Below the pieces are notes generated by a model. It was not told the DNA's origin and ran no database searches. It saw nothing but the letters and a program-made list of their open reading frames with translations. Made by a program: the position numbers and the translations under genes. This document shows, piece after piece, positions 7,871 to 14,416 of a stretch of DNA of 34,557 bases. Positions within the stretch are counted from its first letter, which is position 1; every line of letters starts with the position of its first letter. Source of the DNA: CAYRXM01 sp964428175 (GTDB lineage: Bacteria; Chloroflexota; Anaerolineae; JAFGEY01); NCBI GenBank assembly GCA_964428175.1, contig CAYRXM010000042.1:1-34557 (forward strand). Reading direction: 5' to 3'.

Positions 7871-10663
7871 CTATTCGCACCTCTCCACGTCCAACACGTG
7901 CCGCACCTTGCGCGCCAGCCCGCTCGACGTGAACGGCTTGGCGATAAAGTGAATGCCCGGCTCCAGCACGCCATGATGGGCGACGATGTCTTCGGTATAG
8001 CCGGACATATAGAGCACCCTGAGCGCTCCGCACTCGCGCTGCAGCCGCTCGGCCAGCGCCCGGCCGTTGATTCCGCCTGGGATCACCAGGTCGGCCAACA
8101 ACAAGTGAATTCGTTCTGCATATTGCGACCACAGCCCCAACGCCTCGACCGCGTCGCGCGCCTCCAGGATGGTATAGCCGTGTCGTTGCAGCACGCGCCG
8201 GGCCAGGATGCGCACCGCATCTTCATCTTCCACAATGAGCACGGTCTCGCTGCCCCGCAGCGATTCGGCGGCGGCCGCGGCCGGCTCGTTGCTTGCTGGC
8301 GCGCTCCGGCGGGCGCGCGGCAGGTACACCACAAAAGTCGACCCATGCTCCGGTTCACTGTCGGCAAAAATATAGCCGCCGTTCTGCTTGACGATGCCGT
8401 ACACCGTCGCCAGCCCCAGACCGGTGCCCTTGCCGGTGGGCTTGGTGGTGAAAAACGGCTCAAAGAGATGCGCGCGCGTGTTTTCGTCCATCCCAATCCC
8501 ATTGTCGATCACCGACAGCGCGACGTATTCATCGGGCGGCAGGATGTCCCGGTGCATCATCGGACGCTCGTCTGCGCTGACATGCTGGATGCGAATGACG
8601 ATCTGCCCGCCCTCCGGCAGTGCGTCGCGCGCATTGACCACCAGGTTCATCACCATCTGCGCGAGCTGGCCCGGATCGGCGTCGACCTCACACGGCTCCG
8701 GCTGCGGCTCGACGATCAGGCGGACATCTTCGCGGATGAGCCGGCGCAGCATGGGCACCATCCCTTCGACGACCAGGTTCAGGTCCAGGCGCTGCAATTC
8801 GAGCACCTGCCGCCGGCTAAACGCCAGCAGCTGCCGTGTCAGCGACGCAGACCGCGCCGCTGCCTGGTGAATCTGCACCACATCCGCGCGCAGCGGATTG
8901 GCATCGCCCAGTTCATTGAGCACCAGCTCCGAATAGCCGGTGATCGCCGTCAGGTGGTTGTTGAAATCGTGGGCGATGCCGCCGGCCAGCCGCCCCACCG
9001 CCTCCATCTTTTGCGCCTGAAGCAGCTGCTCCTCAAGCCGCTTGCGCTGGATCGCCATCGCATACAGGTCGGCGACCCGCAGCACCACGTCCATCTCGCG
9101 CGGAGTGTAATCGCCGCTGGCGTTGGCGAGCGAAATTTGGCCGATGAGCCGGCCATCGGCCAGCACCGGCACGGCCAGAAAGCGGTGGATGGGCAGATGT
9201 GAGGGGGGCAGCTCGGTCGAGCGCGGATCGTTGGCCGGATCATTGGTCATCAACGGCATGCGCTGGGTCAACACCCAGCCCCAGAGTCCCTCCAGCGATT
9301 GAGGATGAGACGTATACTGCTCTTGCGGGCACACCGGCGCCGAATTTTGCGCAAACGCCGGACAAATCAAACGCCCGCTCCACTGCTCGACATAGCCGAC
9401 ATAGCCGTCCGGACTGCCGGTCAGCTCGCGGACGTTTTCCAGCACCAGGTTTGAGATTTCCTCGATTGAATGGGGCGAGATCAAAATCCGCCCCAGTTCG
9501 GCCAAAACCGCGTTCAGGTTGGCTTCCCAGACGATGGCATCCTCGGCGCGCTGCCGCCGCTCTTCCTGCTCGATGCTGTACAAGGCAAACGCAATGTCGC
9601 CGACGACCTCACCGAACAGGTCTCGTTCTTCCATTTCCAGGGCCAGGTACCCTGGCAGCGATACGGACACCAGGCCATAGACCGAATCGCCGTATTGCAG
9701 GCGGCCGAGCAGCGTGCCAAAATCGCGGTGATTGGGAAAAAGCGGGCAGTCCTGGCAGTCCGGAAAGGCCTCCGCCCGGGCAATCGTCGAATCGACCTGG
9801 GCCATGATCCGCCGGATGCAGGCAACTGGCAGCCCATCGCGCAGGTGTTCCAGAAAATCGGCAAAGTGATCGTCCAACCCGGCCTGAGCGCTGGCGGTGA
9901 CACTGCCCGATCCGTCCAGCAAGACAATCCACACATCATAATAGCCGCGCGTCTCAATCAGCTCGCGGCAGGCGTCGCGAATCAATTGGTCGCGGTCGCG
10001 CACGTGGGTGATCAACTGATTGACATTGCGAATCGCGCGCAGCACCGCGTTGAGGTGATGGATTCGCTCATCCACCTGCCTGTGGACGGTGACATCCTGG
10101 ACGAGCGCCACACCGCCCTGCACGCCTCCATCTGACCCGCTTAATGGAAACGCCTGCGCCAGCAGCCAGCGCTCGGCCGGGCTGGTCGTGGCGCGATACA
10201 AACCGTCGAACGTGGCCGAACGCCCTTCCAGCGGCGCGCGCAAAGCCGGAAGGACACTCTGATCGCGCAGCGTGTTCAGGTCGAGGCCGATGATCCGTTC
10301 GCGCGAGGAGGCAAGGAAATCGATCAGCGCCTGATTGCAGTCGGTCACGCGCAAATCGGTATCGTACAAGAGGGTGCCCACAGGAGAAGTATGGAACAAC
10401 TGGTGATACAGCGCCTCGTGCTGGTGAGCAGTCGCTTCGGCCCAATCTTGCCGGGCAACGATGTAGGCGAGCGCGACGCCCCAAAGCAAAAACAGAACCA
10501 GCACCAGGAGGCGCACATAGAGGTCTTGCAGCGGCACGGCCAGAATGAGCAAGTTCCACAGCGAATCTTGCCCGCTGAACAAATAGTCAAGCGCCGCATG
10601 CATGAGCCAGAAGCCAAGTGCAGCAGCAACCGAGGCTAAAAGGATATAGTATTGTTTTTTCAT
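7871..10663 (-). CDS. Membrane hybrid histidine kinase (PAS-GAF-GAF-HisKA-HATPase-REC)
   Basis: A 930-residue signalling kinase. Two membrane segments lie at about 5-25 and 36-68. A PAS-like domain follows at about 82-195, then two GAF-like domains at about 205-365 and 380-540. The first GAF carries CQDC at 303-306. The kinase core has the H-box His565 (AHDFNNHLTAITGYS), N-box Asn673/Asn677 (NLVVNARDALPEGG), G1 DNGIG at 720-724, the F-box FEPFFTTK and G2 GTGLG at 746-750. A C-terminal receiver has VEDED at 811-815, phospho-acceptor Asp858, Ser887 and Lys909. There is no DNA-binding domain and no partner regulator alongside, so it probably signals to a distant response regulator. The ligand is unknown. 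The ribosome site upstream of ATG 10663 is poor. The gene has its own promoter. Confidence 0.95.
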   Translation of the reverse strand: MKKQYYILLASVAAALGFWLMHAALDYLFSGQDSLWNLLILAVPLQDLYVRLLVLVLFLLWGVALAYIVARQDWAEATAHQHEALYHQLFHTSPVGTLLYDTDLRVTDCNQALIDFLASSRERIIGLDLNTLRDQSVLPALRAPLEGRSATFDGLYRATTSPAERWLLAQAFPLSGSDGGVQGGVALVQDVTVHRQVDERIHHLNAVLRAIRNVNQLITHVRDRDQLIRDACRELIETRGYYDVWIVLLDGSGSVTASAQAGLDDHFADFLEHLRDGLPVACIRRIMAQVDSTIARAEAFPDCQDCPLFPNHRDFGTLLGRLQYGDSVYGLVSVSLPGYLALEMEERDLFGEVVGDIAFALYSIEQEERRQRAEDAIVWEANLNAVLAELGRILISPHSIEEISNLVLENVRELTGSPDGYVGYVEQWSGRLICPAFAQNSAPVCPQEQYTSHPQSLEGLWGWVLTQRMPLMTNDPANDPRSTELPPSHLPIHRFLAVPVLADGRLIGQISLANASGDYTPREMDVVLRVADLYAMAIQRKRLEEQLLQAQKMEAVGRLAGGIAHDFNNHLTAITGYSELVLNELGDANPLRADVVQIHQAAARSASLTRQLLAFSRRQVLELQRLDLNLVVEGMVPMLRRLIREDVRLIVEPQPEPCEVDADPGQLAQMVMNLVVNARDALPEGGQIVIRIQHVSADERPMMHRDILPPDEYVALSVIDNGIGMDENTRAHLFEPFFTTKPTGKGTGLGLATVYGIVKQNGGYIFADSEPEHGSTFVVYLPRARRSAPASNEPAAAAAESLRGSETVLIVEDEDAVRILARRVLQRHGYTILEARDAVEALGLWSQYAERIHLLLADLVIPGGINGRALAERLQRECGALRVLYMSGYTEDIVAHHGVLEPGIHFIAKPFTSSGLARKVRHVLDVERCE

Positions 10664-10705
10664 AGTATTTGAGGTTGGATACGGGCAGCAGTTTGAATAG
10701 CCAAA

Positions 10706-10734
10706 AGACTAACACAAGATCGGGGAATTGTCAA
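10706..10734 (-). promoter_or_regulatory. Promoter of the hybrid histidine kinase
   Basis: Minus-strand TTGACA (plus 10729-10734), a 17-nt spacer and a weaker -10, TAGTCT (plus 10706-10711). It is divergent from the plus-strand promoter at 10784-10812, about 50 bp away. Confidence 0.6.
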
Positions 10735-10761
10735 AACGTGAAGTCGGGCACACTGGATTAT

Positions 10762-10778
10762 GGTTTGTAACACAAACT
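10762..10778 (+). promoter_or_regulatory. Candidate operator 1 (upstream of -35)
   Basis: The 17-mer GGTTTGTAACACAAACT is a dyad, GTTTG/CAAAC with a 5-nt centre. It matches a second 17-mer at 10821-10837 in half-sites and spacing. It sits just upstream of the -35 box of the membrane-protein/regulator operon. It is probably a site for the winged-helix regulator encoded in that operon (inference). Confidence 0.55.
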
Positions 10779-10783
10779 GGTGC

Positions 10784-10812
10784 TTGACAAATACGAAAAA
10801 CCATTGTATAAT
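10784..10812 (+). promoter_or_regulatory. Consensus promoter of the membrane protein/regulator operon
   Basis: Perfect TTGACA (10784-10789), a 17-nt spacer and perfect TATAAT (10807-10812). Such a full-consensus promoter normally needs repression. It is flanked by two matching dyads at 10762-10778 and 10821-10837. Confidence 0.9.
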
Positions 10813-10820
10813 GCATAAAA

Positions 10821-10837
10821 GGTTTGCGCCGCAAACC
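10821..10837 (+). promoter_or_regulatory. Candidate operator 2 (downstream of -10)
   Basis: The 17-mer GGTTTGCGCCGCAAACC is a perfect dyad (GGTTTGCG/CGCAAACC, 1-nt centre) over the transcription start region. It shares GGTTTG-N5-CAAAC with the dyad at 10762-10778. A further half-site, GCAAACC, lies at 10848-10854. Binding here would block initiation. Confidence 0.6.
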
Positions 10838-10865
10838 AAATTCTATTGCAAACCAGGGAGAGAAA

Positions 10866-11477
10866 ATGACAGACATGCTCAAGATTCGCCAACTTGCCGC
10901 TCACTATCGCGGTCTTCAGGGACTCAGGATGCTGCCGGTATCGTTGTGGATACTGGCGTTCGGTGCAGTGAACCCGATCATGGGCCTGCCGCAAGGACGC
11001 CTGGATTATCAATGCTTGCTTTTGGTGCCTGGTCTTGCCGTGGTGTTTGTCCTGACGGCGCTGGTCGGCAACTATTATGACCGCACCTTTGGGTGGGTCA
11101 AAAAACTGCCGCCGCGCAACCGTCTGCTCGAAGTGCTGGGCGTTGCTGCTTTTCTCGGTATTACATACATTGGCATCATGATAGATGGCATGCGACGTCT
11201 GCCGATCAGCGTGGTGGGGCTGATTTTCGCAGCAACTTACTTGATCGGCTGGTGGATGATGGATCGCCTTCCCATCCACTATGTGGTCACTGCGGCGATC
11301 TTGGTGGTGCTTTCGTTGCTGCCATTGACCGGCCTTCCAGCCAATGGTCACTGGTTTGACCTGCTCGGCGGCAGCATCTCGACGATTATACTCGGCATCA
11401 CCATGATCGTTAACAGCCTGCTGGGCCACATGGTGCTGGTACGCAACCTCGAAAATTTGGCGCAGGTGGAACCATGA
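10866..11477 (+). CDS. Six-helix membrane protein of unknown function
   Basis: A 203-residue protein with about six hydrophobic segments (starting with LPVSLWILAFGAVNPIMGL, then LLLVPGLAVVFVLTALVG, VLGVAAFLGITYIGIMI, VVGLIFAATYLIGWWMM, VTAAILVVLSLLPLTGL and ISTIILGITMIVNSLLG). No enzymatic motif is recognised. The start at 10866 follows GGGAGAG. An ATG 14 codons earlier would lie in the operator region and lacks a ribosome site. Its stop overlaps the start of the winged-helix regulator by 4 nt, so the two are translationally coupled. The arrangement resembles small membrane protein plus regulator pairs in which the regulator controls its own operon. The substrate or signal is unknown. Confidence 0.75.
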   Translation: MTDMLKIRQLAAHYRGLQGLRMLPVSLWILAFGAVNPIMGLPQGRLDYQCLLLVPGLAVVFVLTALVGNYYDRTFGWVKKLPPRNRLLEVLGVAAFLGITYIGIMIDGMRRLPISVVGLIFAATYLIGWWMMDRLPIHYVVTAAILVVLSLLPLTGLPANGHWFDLLGGSISTIILGITMIVNSLLGHMVLVRNLENLAQVEP

Positions 11478-11800
11478 GCGAAGCATTTGAAGCACTGGCC
11501 AGCCTCGACAAGGTTGTTCACGAACCGGCCCGCCTGGCTTTGCTGACCGCGCTTTCCGCATGTCAGAGTGCCGATTTCGTGTTCCTCCAACGCCTGACGG
11601 GACTGACCAAAGGCAATCTTTCCACCCACCTGTCCAGGCTGGAAGACGCCGGGTTGGTAGAGATCGAAAAGCAGTTCATCAAGAAAAAGCCCAATACCAT
11701 GGTGCGCCTCACCACGCAAGGGCGCACGGCGATCGAGCAGCATTGGCAAGCGCTGGACAGCCTGCACCATAACGCGCAGCAGTGGCAGCCGGAGAAATGA
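11474..11800 (+). CDS. Winged-helix transcriptional regulator (MarR/ArsR-like, HTH_34 type)
   Basis: A 108-residue DNA-binding protein. Its helix-turn-helix lies at about 35-60 (FVFLQRLTGLTKGNLSTHLSRLE). The wing follows at about 62-80 (GLVEIEKQFIKKKPNTMVRLT) and a C-terminal helix (TTQGRTAIEQHWQAL) can serve in dimerisation. The pattern LTGLTKGNLSTHLSRLEDAGLV is typical of the YbzH/HTH_34 group. The start ATG overlaps the membrane-protein stop by 4 nt. Given the two dyads around the operon promoter, it is likely an autorepressor (inference). A hairpin follows the stop. Confidence 0.88.
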   Translation: MSEAFEALASLDKVVHEPARLALLTALSACQSADFVFLQRLTGLTKGNLSTHLSRLEDAGLVEIEKQFIKKKPNTMVRLTTQGRTAIEQHWQALDSLHHNAQQWQPEK

Positions 11801-11816
11801 TGCGGGCACAAAGAGA

Positions 11817-11841
11817 GGTGTCCTGAATGATTCAGGACACC
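11817..11841. terminator. Bidirectional terminator hairpin
   Basis: A perfect 12-bp inverted repeat (GGTGTCCTGAAT/ATTCAGGACACC) with a single central base. It lies between the convergent winged-helix regulator and VIT1-like genes, and the VIT1-like stop codon is inside it. The flanking T-tracts are weak on both strands (TCTCTTTG on the minus side), so termination is probable but not certain. Confidence 0.6.
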
Positions 11842-12428
11842 CACTCTAGAAAAAAGCTCAGCCCCATACAAGCCAGCCCGGCAACGCTGGTCTTAAGCCC
11901 CGATACGAACATATTGCGCCTGGACACGTTCCCCAAAAAGATGCCCAACCCAAAGAGAGACAGCAACGCCAGGGCAATGGATATATAGTAGGCGTATTGG
12001 ATCGAAGGCAGCAGCGGTGCAAAGAAAAAAGGGAGGACCACCACCAGCGCCGCGGCAAAAGGCGACAGGCCATCGACGGCGGCAACGACTTTGACCGCCA
12101 TGCGCGAGGCCTTGCCGATTTTCGTGTTCTGGAGGTCGGTCAACGTGACCTGCTCGAGTTCTTCAAGGGCATGCTCTCGTTCGGCTGATTCGGCGAGATA
12201 AGCGCCCCAGCCTCCCGAAATGCCGATCGAAAACGCGGTTGACAGCCCGGTGACCAGGATCACTTTGGCATCCTGGACACCAACGGCCATGTTGCCCATC
12301 ACCACGCCGATCATGGTCAGCACGCCGTCGAATGAGTTGTTTACAAAAGCCCGGCGCGCGATCAGCCCGGCTTCGGAAATTTCGTTGTATTCGCGCAATG
12401 TGTCAATTTGCTTACGCAGCGGATTCAT
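11832..12428 (-). CDS. VIT1/CCC1-family metal transporter
   Basis: A 198-residue integral membrane protein of the vacuolar iron transporter-like family, which moves Fe2+ or Mn2+ across membranes. RAFVNNSFDGVLTMIGVVMGN (26-46) matches the first helix of the family, including the conserved Asp34 in the transport path. About five membrane segments are seen: 35-55, 57-78, 112-138, 145-166 and 173-195. Between helices 2 and 3 is an acidic stretch, EREHALEELEQ (83-93), matching a short cytosolic metal-binding part. It lies 58 nt downstream of the DUF211 gene in the same direction, so the two are likely co-transcribed from the promoter at 13001. The metal and direction of transport are unknown. Confidence 0.85.
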   Translation of the reverse strand: MNPLRKQIDTLREYNEISEAGLIARRAFVNNSFDGVLTMIGVVMGNMAVGVQDAKVILVTGLSTAFSIGISGGWGAYLAESAEREHALEELEQVTLTDLQNTKIGKASRMAVKVVAAVDGLSPFAAALVVVLPFFFAPLLPSIQYAYYISIALALLSLFGLGIFLGNVSRRNMFVSGLKTSVAGLACMGLSFFLEWVS

Positions 12429-12486
12429 TTGTACCTACCTCTGGGTCTCCTGAAAAAAAGTCTCTCACGTCAAGCCGAAAAAAGGC

Positions 12487-12789
12487 TCAGTTCATCTGCC
12501 GTGGATCTTGAAGCGTGTTTGCATCATCGATGATGATTTTGCCAGCCACCACTTCGTCGATTGAGTGGATCGCTCCGCCGGCCTCGAGAATGATCTGGCT
12601 TGCCTCTTCAAAACTGATGTCGCTGCCTTCAATGGTGATCTTGGCGTTTTCAACCTTGCGATCTATTTCGTAAATGCTGATGTTGACCGCCTCCACCCCC
12701 GGCAGTTTGCTCAAGCTCTTCGCCAATTCAATGATCGACGGCTCGTGCGGCTTGAGTGTGTCCAATACCAGACGGCGTACTTTTCCCAT
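12487..12789 (-). CDS. DUF211 family protein
   Basis: A 100-residue small alpha/beta protein of the DUF211 family, known mainly from archaea and solved as a ferredoxin-like fold. The match covers the whole length: RRLVLDTLKPHEPSIIELAK at 5-24, LPGVEAVNISIYEID at 29-43, KITIEGSDISFEEA at 50-63 and GGAIHSIDEVVAGK at 71-84. The family is uncharacterised; a metal-linked or ACT-like sensor role would fit its neighbour, the VIT1-type transporter (inference). It is the first main gene of the operon. Its start ATG follows GGAGAAGG. The leader upstream carries a candidate peptide and a strong terminator hairpin. Confidence 0.9.
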   Translation of the reverse strand: MGKVRRLVLDTLKPHEPSIIELAKSLSKLPGVEAVNISIYEIDRKVENAKITIEGSDISFEEASQIILEAGGAIHSIDEVVAGKIIIDDANTLQDPRQMN

Positions 12790-12828
12790 GTGAAAACCTT
12801 CTCCCCTTCTTCAAAACACAATAGAAAC

Positions 12829-12889
12829 AAAAAACAACAGAAACTAACGACCGAGAGCGTCAAACTCCCAGTCGTTAGTTCTGTTGTTT
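12829..12889 (-). terminator. Leader terminator (attenuator) of the DUF211/VIT1 operon
   Basis: A 19-bp stem with one bulged base lies at plus 12832-12851 with 12871-12889. The loop is 19 nt, and the stem is followed on the minus strand by TTTTTT (plus 12829-12834). It lies about 40 nt upstream of the DUF211 start and downstream of a clear promoter, so it must be bypassed for expression. Confidence 0.8.
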
Positions 12890-12951
12890 GGCCCCAATAT
12901 GCAGTTGCAACGACACTCAGATAAGTCTGGGTCGGGATCTAGATCGTCCAT
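12844..12951 (-). CDS. Candidate Asp/Cys-rich leader peptide
   Basis: An open frame of 35 codons sits in the leader of the DUF211/VIT1 operon. It begins MDDLDPDPDLSECRCNC, with five Asp in the first nine residues and three Cys in CRCNC at 13-17, and it ends LGR at a TAG inside the terminator stem. Translation to the end would therefore disrupt the terminator. The ribosome site is weak (GAG 3 nt before ATG), so expression is uncertain. The Asp-x-Asp-x-Asp and Cys-x-Cys patterns suggest metal binding next to a metal transporter, or Cys-codon control. Either is inference. Confidence 0.45.
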   Translation of the reverse strand: MDDLDPDPDLSECRCNCILGPNNRTNDWEFDALGR

Positions 12952-13000
12952 AAACTCGAATCAATGACAAAACTTGTCTATCAAATCTTAACCAGACTCT

Positions 13001-13029
13001 ACTATACAAGCGAACGTTGGATTTGTCAA
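13001..13029 (-). promoter_or_regulatory. Promoter of the DUF211/VIT1 operon
   Basis: Minus-strand TTGACA (plus 13024-13029), a 17-nt spacer and TATAGT (plus 13001-13006). Transcription would begin near 12994, leaving a leader of about 205 nt that contains the candidate peptide and terminator. I saw nothing else in the gap 13030-13092. Confidence 0.8.
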
Positions 13030-13092
13030 ATGTGATTGGTTTCGACTGGCTCAACCCACAAATGCTTTGGCCGCGTGCCTCAAGTCTCGTCC

Positions 13093-14196
13093 TCACGGCA
13101 CACTGCCCAACTGCGCTACAAGATCCAAATCTACGTCGTCCGGCAGGTCGTACCCCAAAAATACCAATTCTCTGGTATGCCAGGCAACTTCTCTGACGTG
13201 CCAGCGCGCATAGCCACCGCCGTGCATAAGCCAGACGTTCCAGGCCGCAGATTCGTCATCCATTTTCAGCACGGCTTCCCAGCCCTGGGTCAGGGCCAGT
13301 TCCATGACCGGATCACAAAGCCCGTTTTGGGCAATAGCGTACATAACAAAATAATCCGTCGCCGATGGCATCACACCAAGCCGTTGGGCCACCTTGTCGA
13401 ATCTTGTCCGGGCATCGACCAGTTTGGCGTGCATCATTTCAACAGAAAACTGGTCGTCATTTCTCAACTCGTCGATAATTTCCCGGCGCTCCGATGTGGT
13501 GTCGACAAACCTTTCGACTTCACCCGGCGTGATCTGGGCAATACCTACAGAAGGATTGCAGTCGAGGAAATTACACTTGAAAAAAGTGGATGCAAAATCG
13601 TCCCAATCTCCAGGCGCCTGGCGCATCACGCCGGCGGCGACCATAATGGCCGGAACATCCGTCCCCTCGGTCAGAGTCTCGATCGTCTCTTTGTGCTCCA
13701 CCAGGAAATCGAGCGCCGGGTTGGGACCAGAGGGGATCAGTGCCTCGAACGGCCAGGTCGGGTTCGCATCACCGGGACTGACCCCAAACTGCCTGGGGGC
13801 ATCACCCTTAGCGCTCAAAACCAGGACGCCGCCATTCCCGGCGTGGTTGAAACCAAAGACCACCTCTCGATCTGTACGCACGACATCAGAATCGTTGAAC
13901 AAGCAGACATCGGCTTTGCCGGCGGTATAGCGGGCAGCCCGGCCCGGATCGGGACACAATTGGAACACGACGGTGTCCCAATACACCGTATCCGGCTTTT
14001 CGACCACACGACTTTCGTCTGGATGCTCATCCGGCCAGGATGGTTCGCCGGCATCCAGCCAGAGCCAGTGCGCCTCATCAAGCAGCGGCGATTCGGGTTC
14101 TCCGGCGGCCAATATGGGCTGCAACAAAAGCCCCAGACCGACAATCGCACTGCTTGCGATGCCGGCCCAGATCACACGACGCACAACACGAGCCAT
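13093..14196 (-). CDS. Secreted protein with a lysozyme-like motif
   Basis: A 367-residue exported protein of unrecognised family. A Sec-type signal peptide spans 1 to about 31 (MARVVRRVIW, hydrophobic core SSAIVGLGLLLQPILA, cleavage near AAG). The mature part is acidic and contains five cysteines in the visible segments QLCPDPG, DVCLFN, FKCNFLDCNPS and NGLCDP. The stretch NPSVGIAQITPGEVERF resembles the GLMQ/GIAQ-x-x-P segment of lytic transglycosylase or lysozyme-like folds. However, I cannot point to the usual catalytic Glu in an ES-like motif, so activity is doubtful. The start at 14196 has a GGGGGTGAG site; the longer open frame to 14319 overlaps the promoter. It is a single gene with its own promoter. 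Confidence 0.7.
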   Translation of the reverse strand: MARVVRRVIWAGIASSAIVGLGLLLQPILAAGEPESPLLDEAHWLWLDAGEPSWPDEHPDESRVVEKPDTVYWDTVVFQLCPDPGRAARYTAGKADVCLFNDSDVVRTDREVVFGFNHAGNGGVLVLSAKGDAPRQFGVSPGDANPTWPFEALIPSGPNPALDFLVEHKETIETLTEGTDVPAIMVAAGVMRQAPGDWDDFASTFFKCNFLDCNPSVGIAQITPGEVERFVDTTSERREIIDELRNDDQFSVEMMHAKLVDARTRFDKVAQRLGVMPSATDYFVMYAIAQNGLCDPVMELALTQGWEAVLKMDDESAAWNVWLMHGGGYARWHVREVAWHTRELVFLGYDLPDDVDLDLVAQLGSVP

Positions 14197-14263
14197 ATTC
14201 TTTCTCTCACCCCCGAATGACCTGCTGACTTGATCCTCTGATACGAAACTAAGGCTTGGCCTC

Positions 14264-14292
14264 ATTATACATTCGTTGCCATCAACTGGCAA
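14264..14292 (-). promoter_or_regulatory. Promoter of the secreted lysozyme-like gene, with a dyad over the -35
   Basis: Minus-strand TTGCCA (plus 14287-14292), a 17-nt spacer and TATAAT (plus 14264-14269). A perfect dyad, TTGCCA-N5-TGGCAA (plus 14276-14292), overlaps the -35 box and may be an operator. Confidence 0.75.
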
Positions 14293-14328
14293 AAAAGATT
14301 TCGTGATTACCGCTTGCAAATAACATTC

Positions 14329-14357
14329 TTGTCAATACAAGACAAAGCATATATAAT
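14329..14357 (+). promoter_or_regulatory. Promoter of the SWIM/DUF5691/MoxR/DUF5682/VWA operon
   Basis: TTGTCA (14329-14334), a 17-nt spacer and TATAAT (14352-14357). It lies 60 nt upstream of the first gene and is divergent from the promoter at 14264-14292. Confidence 0.75.
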
Positions 14358-14416
14358 GCAAACCCGACAGGGATACGCCCCACGTTTGAACCGTTGAAAC
14401 TTGCGAGATTGCATCC

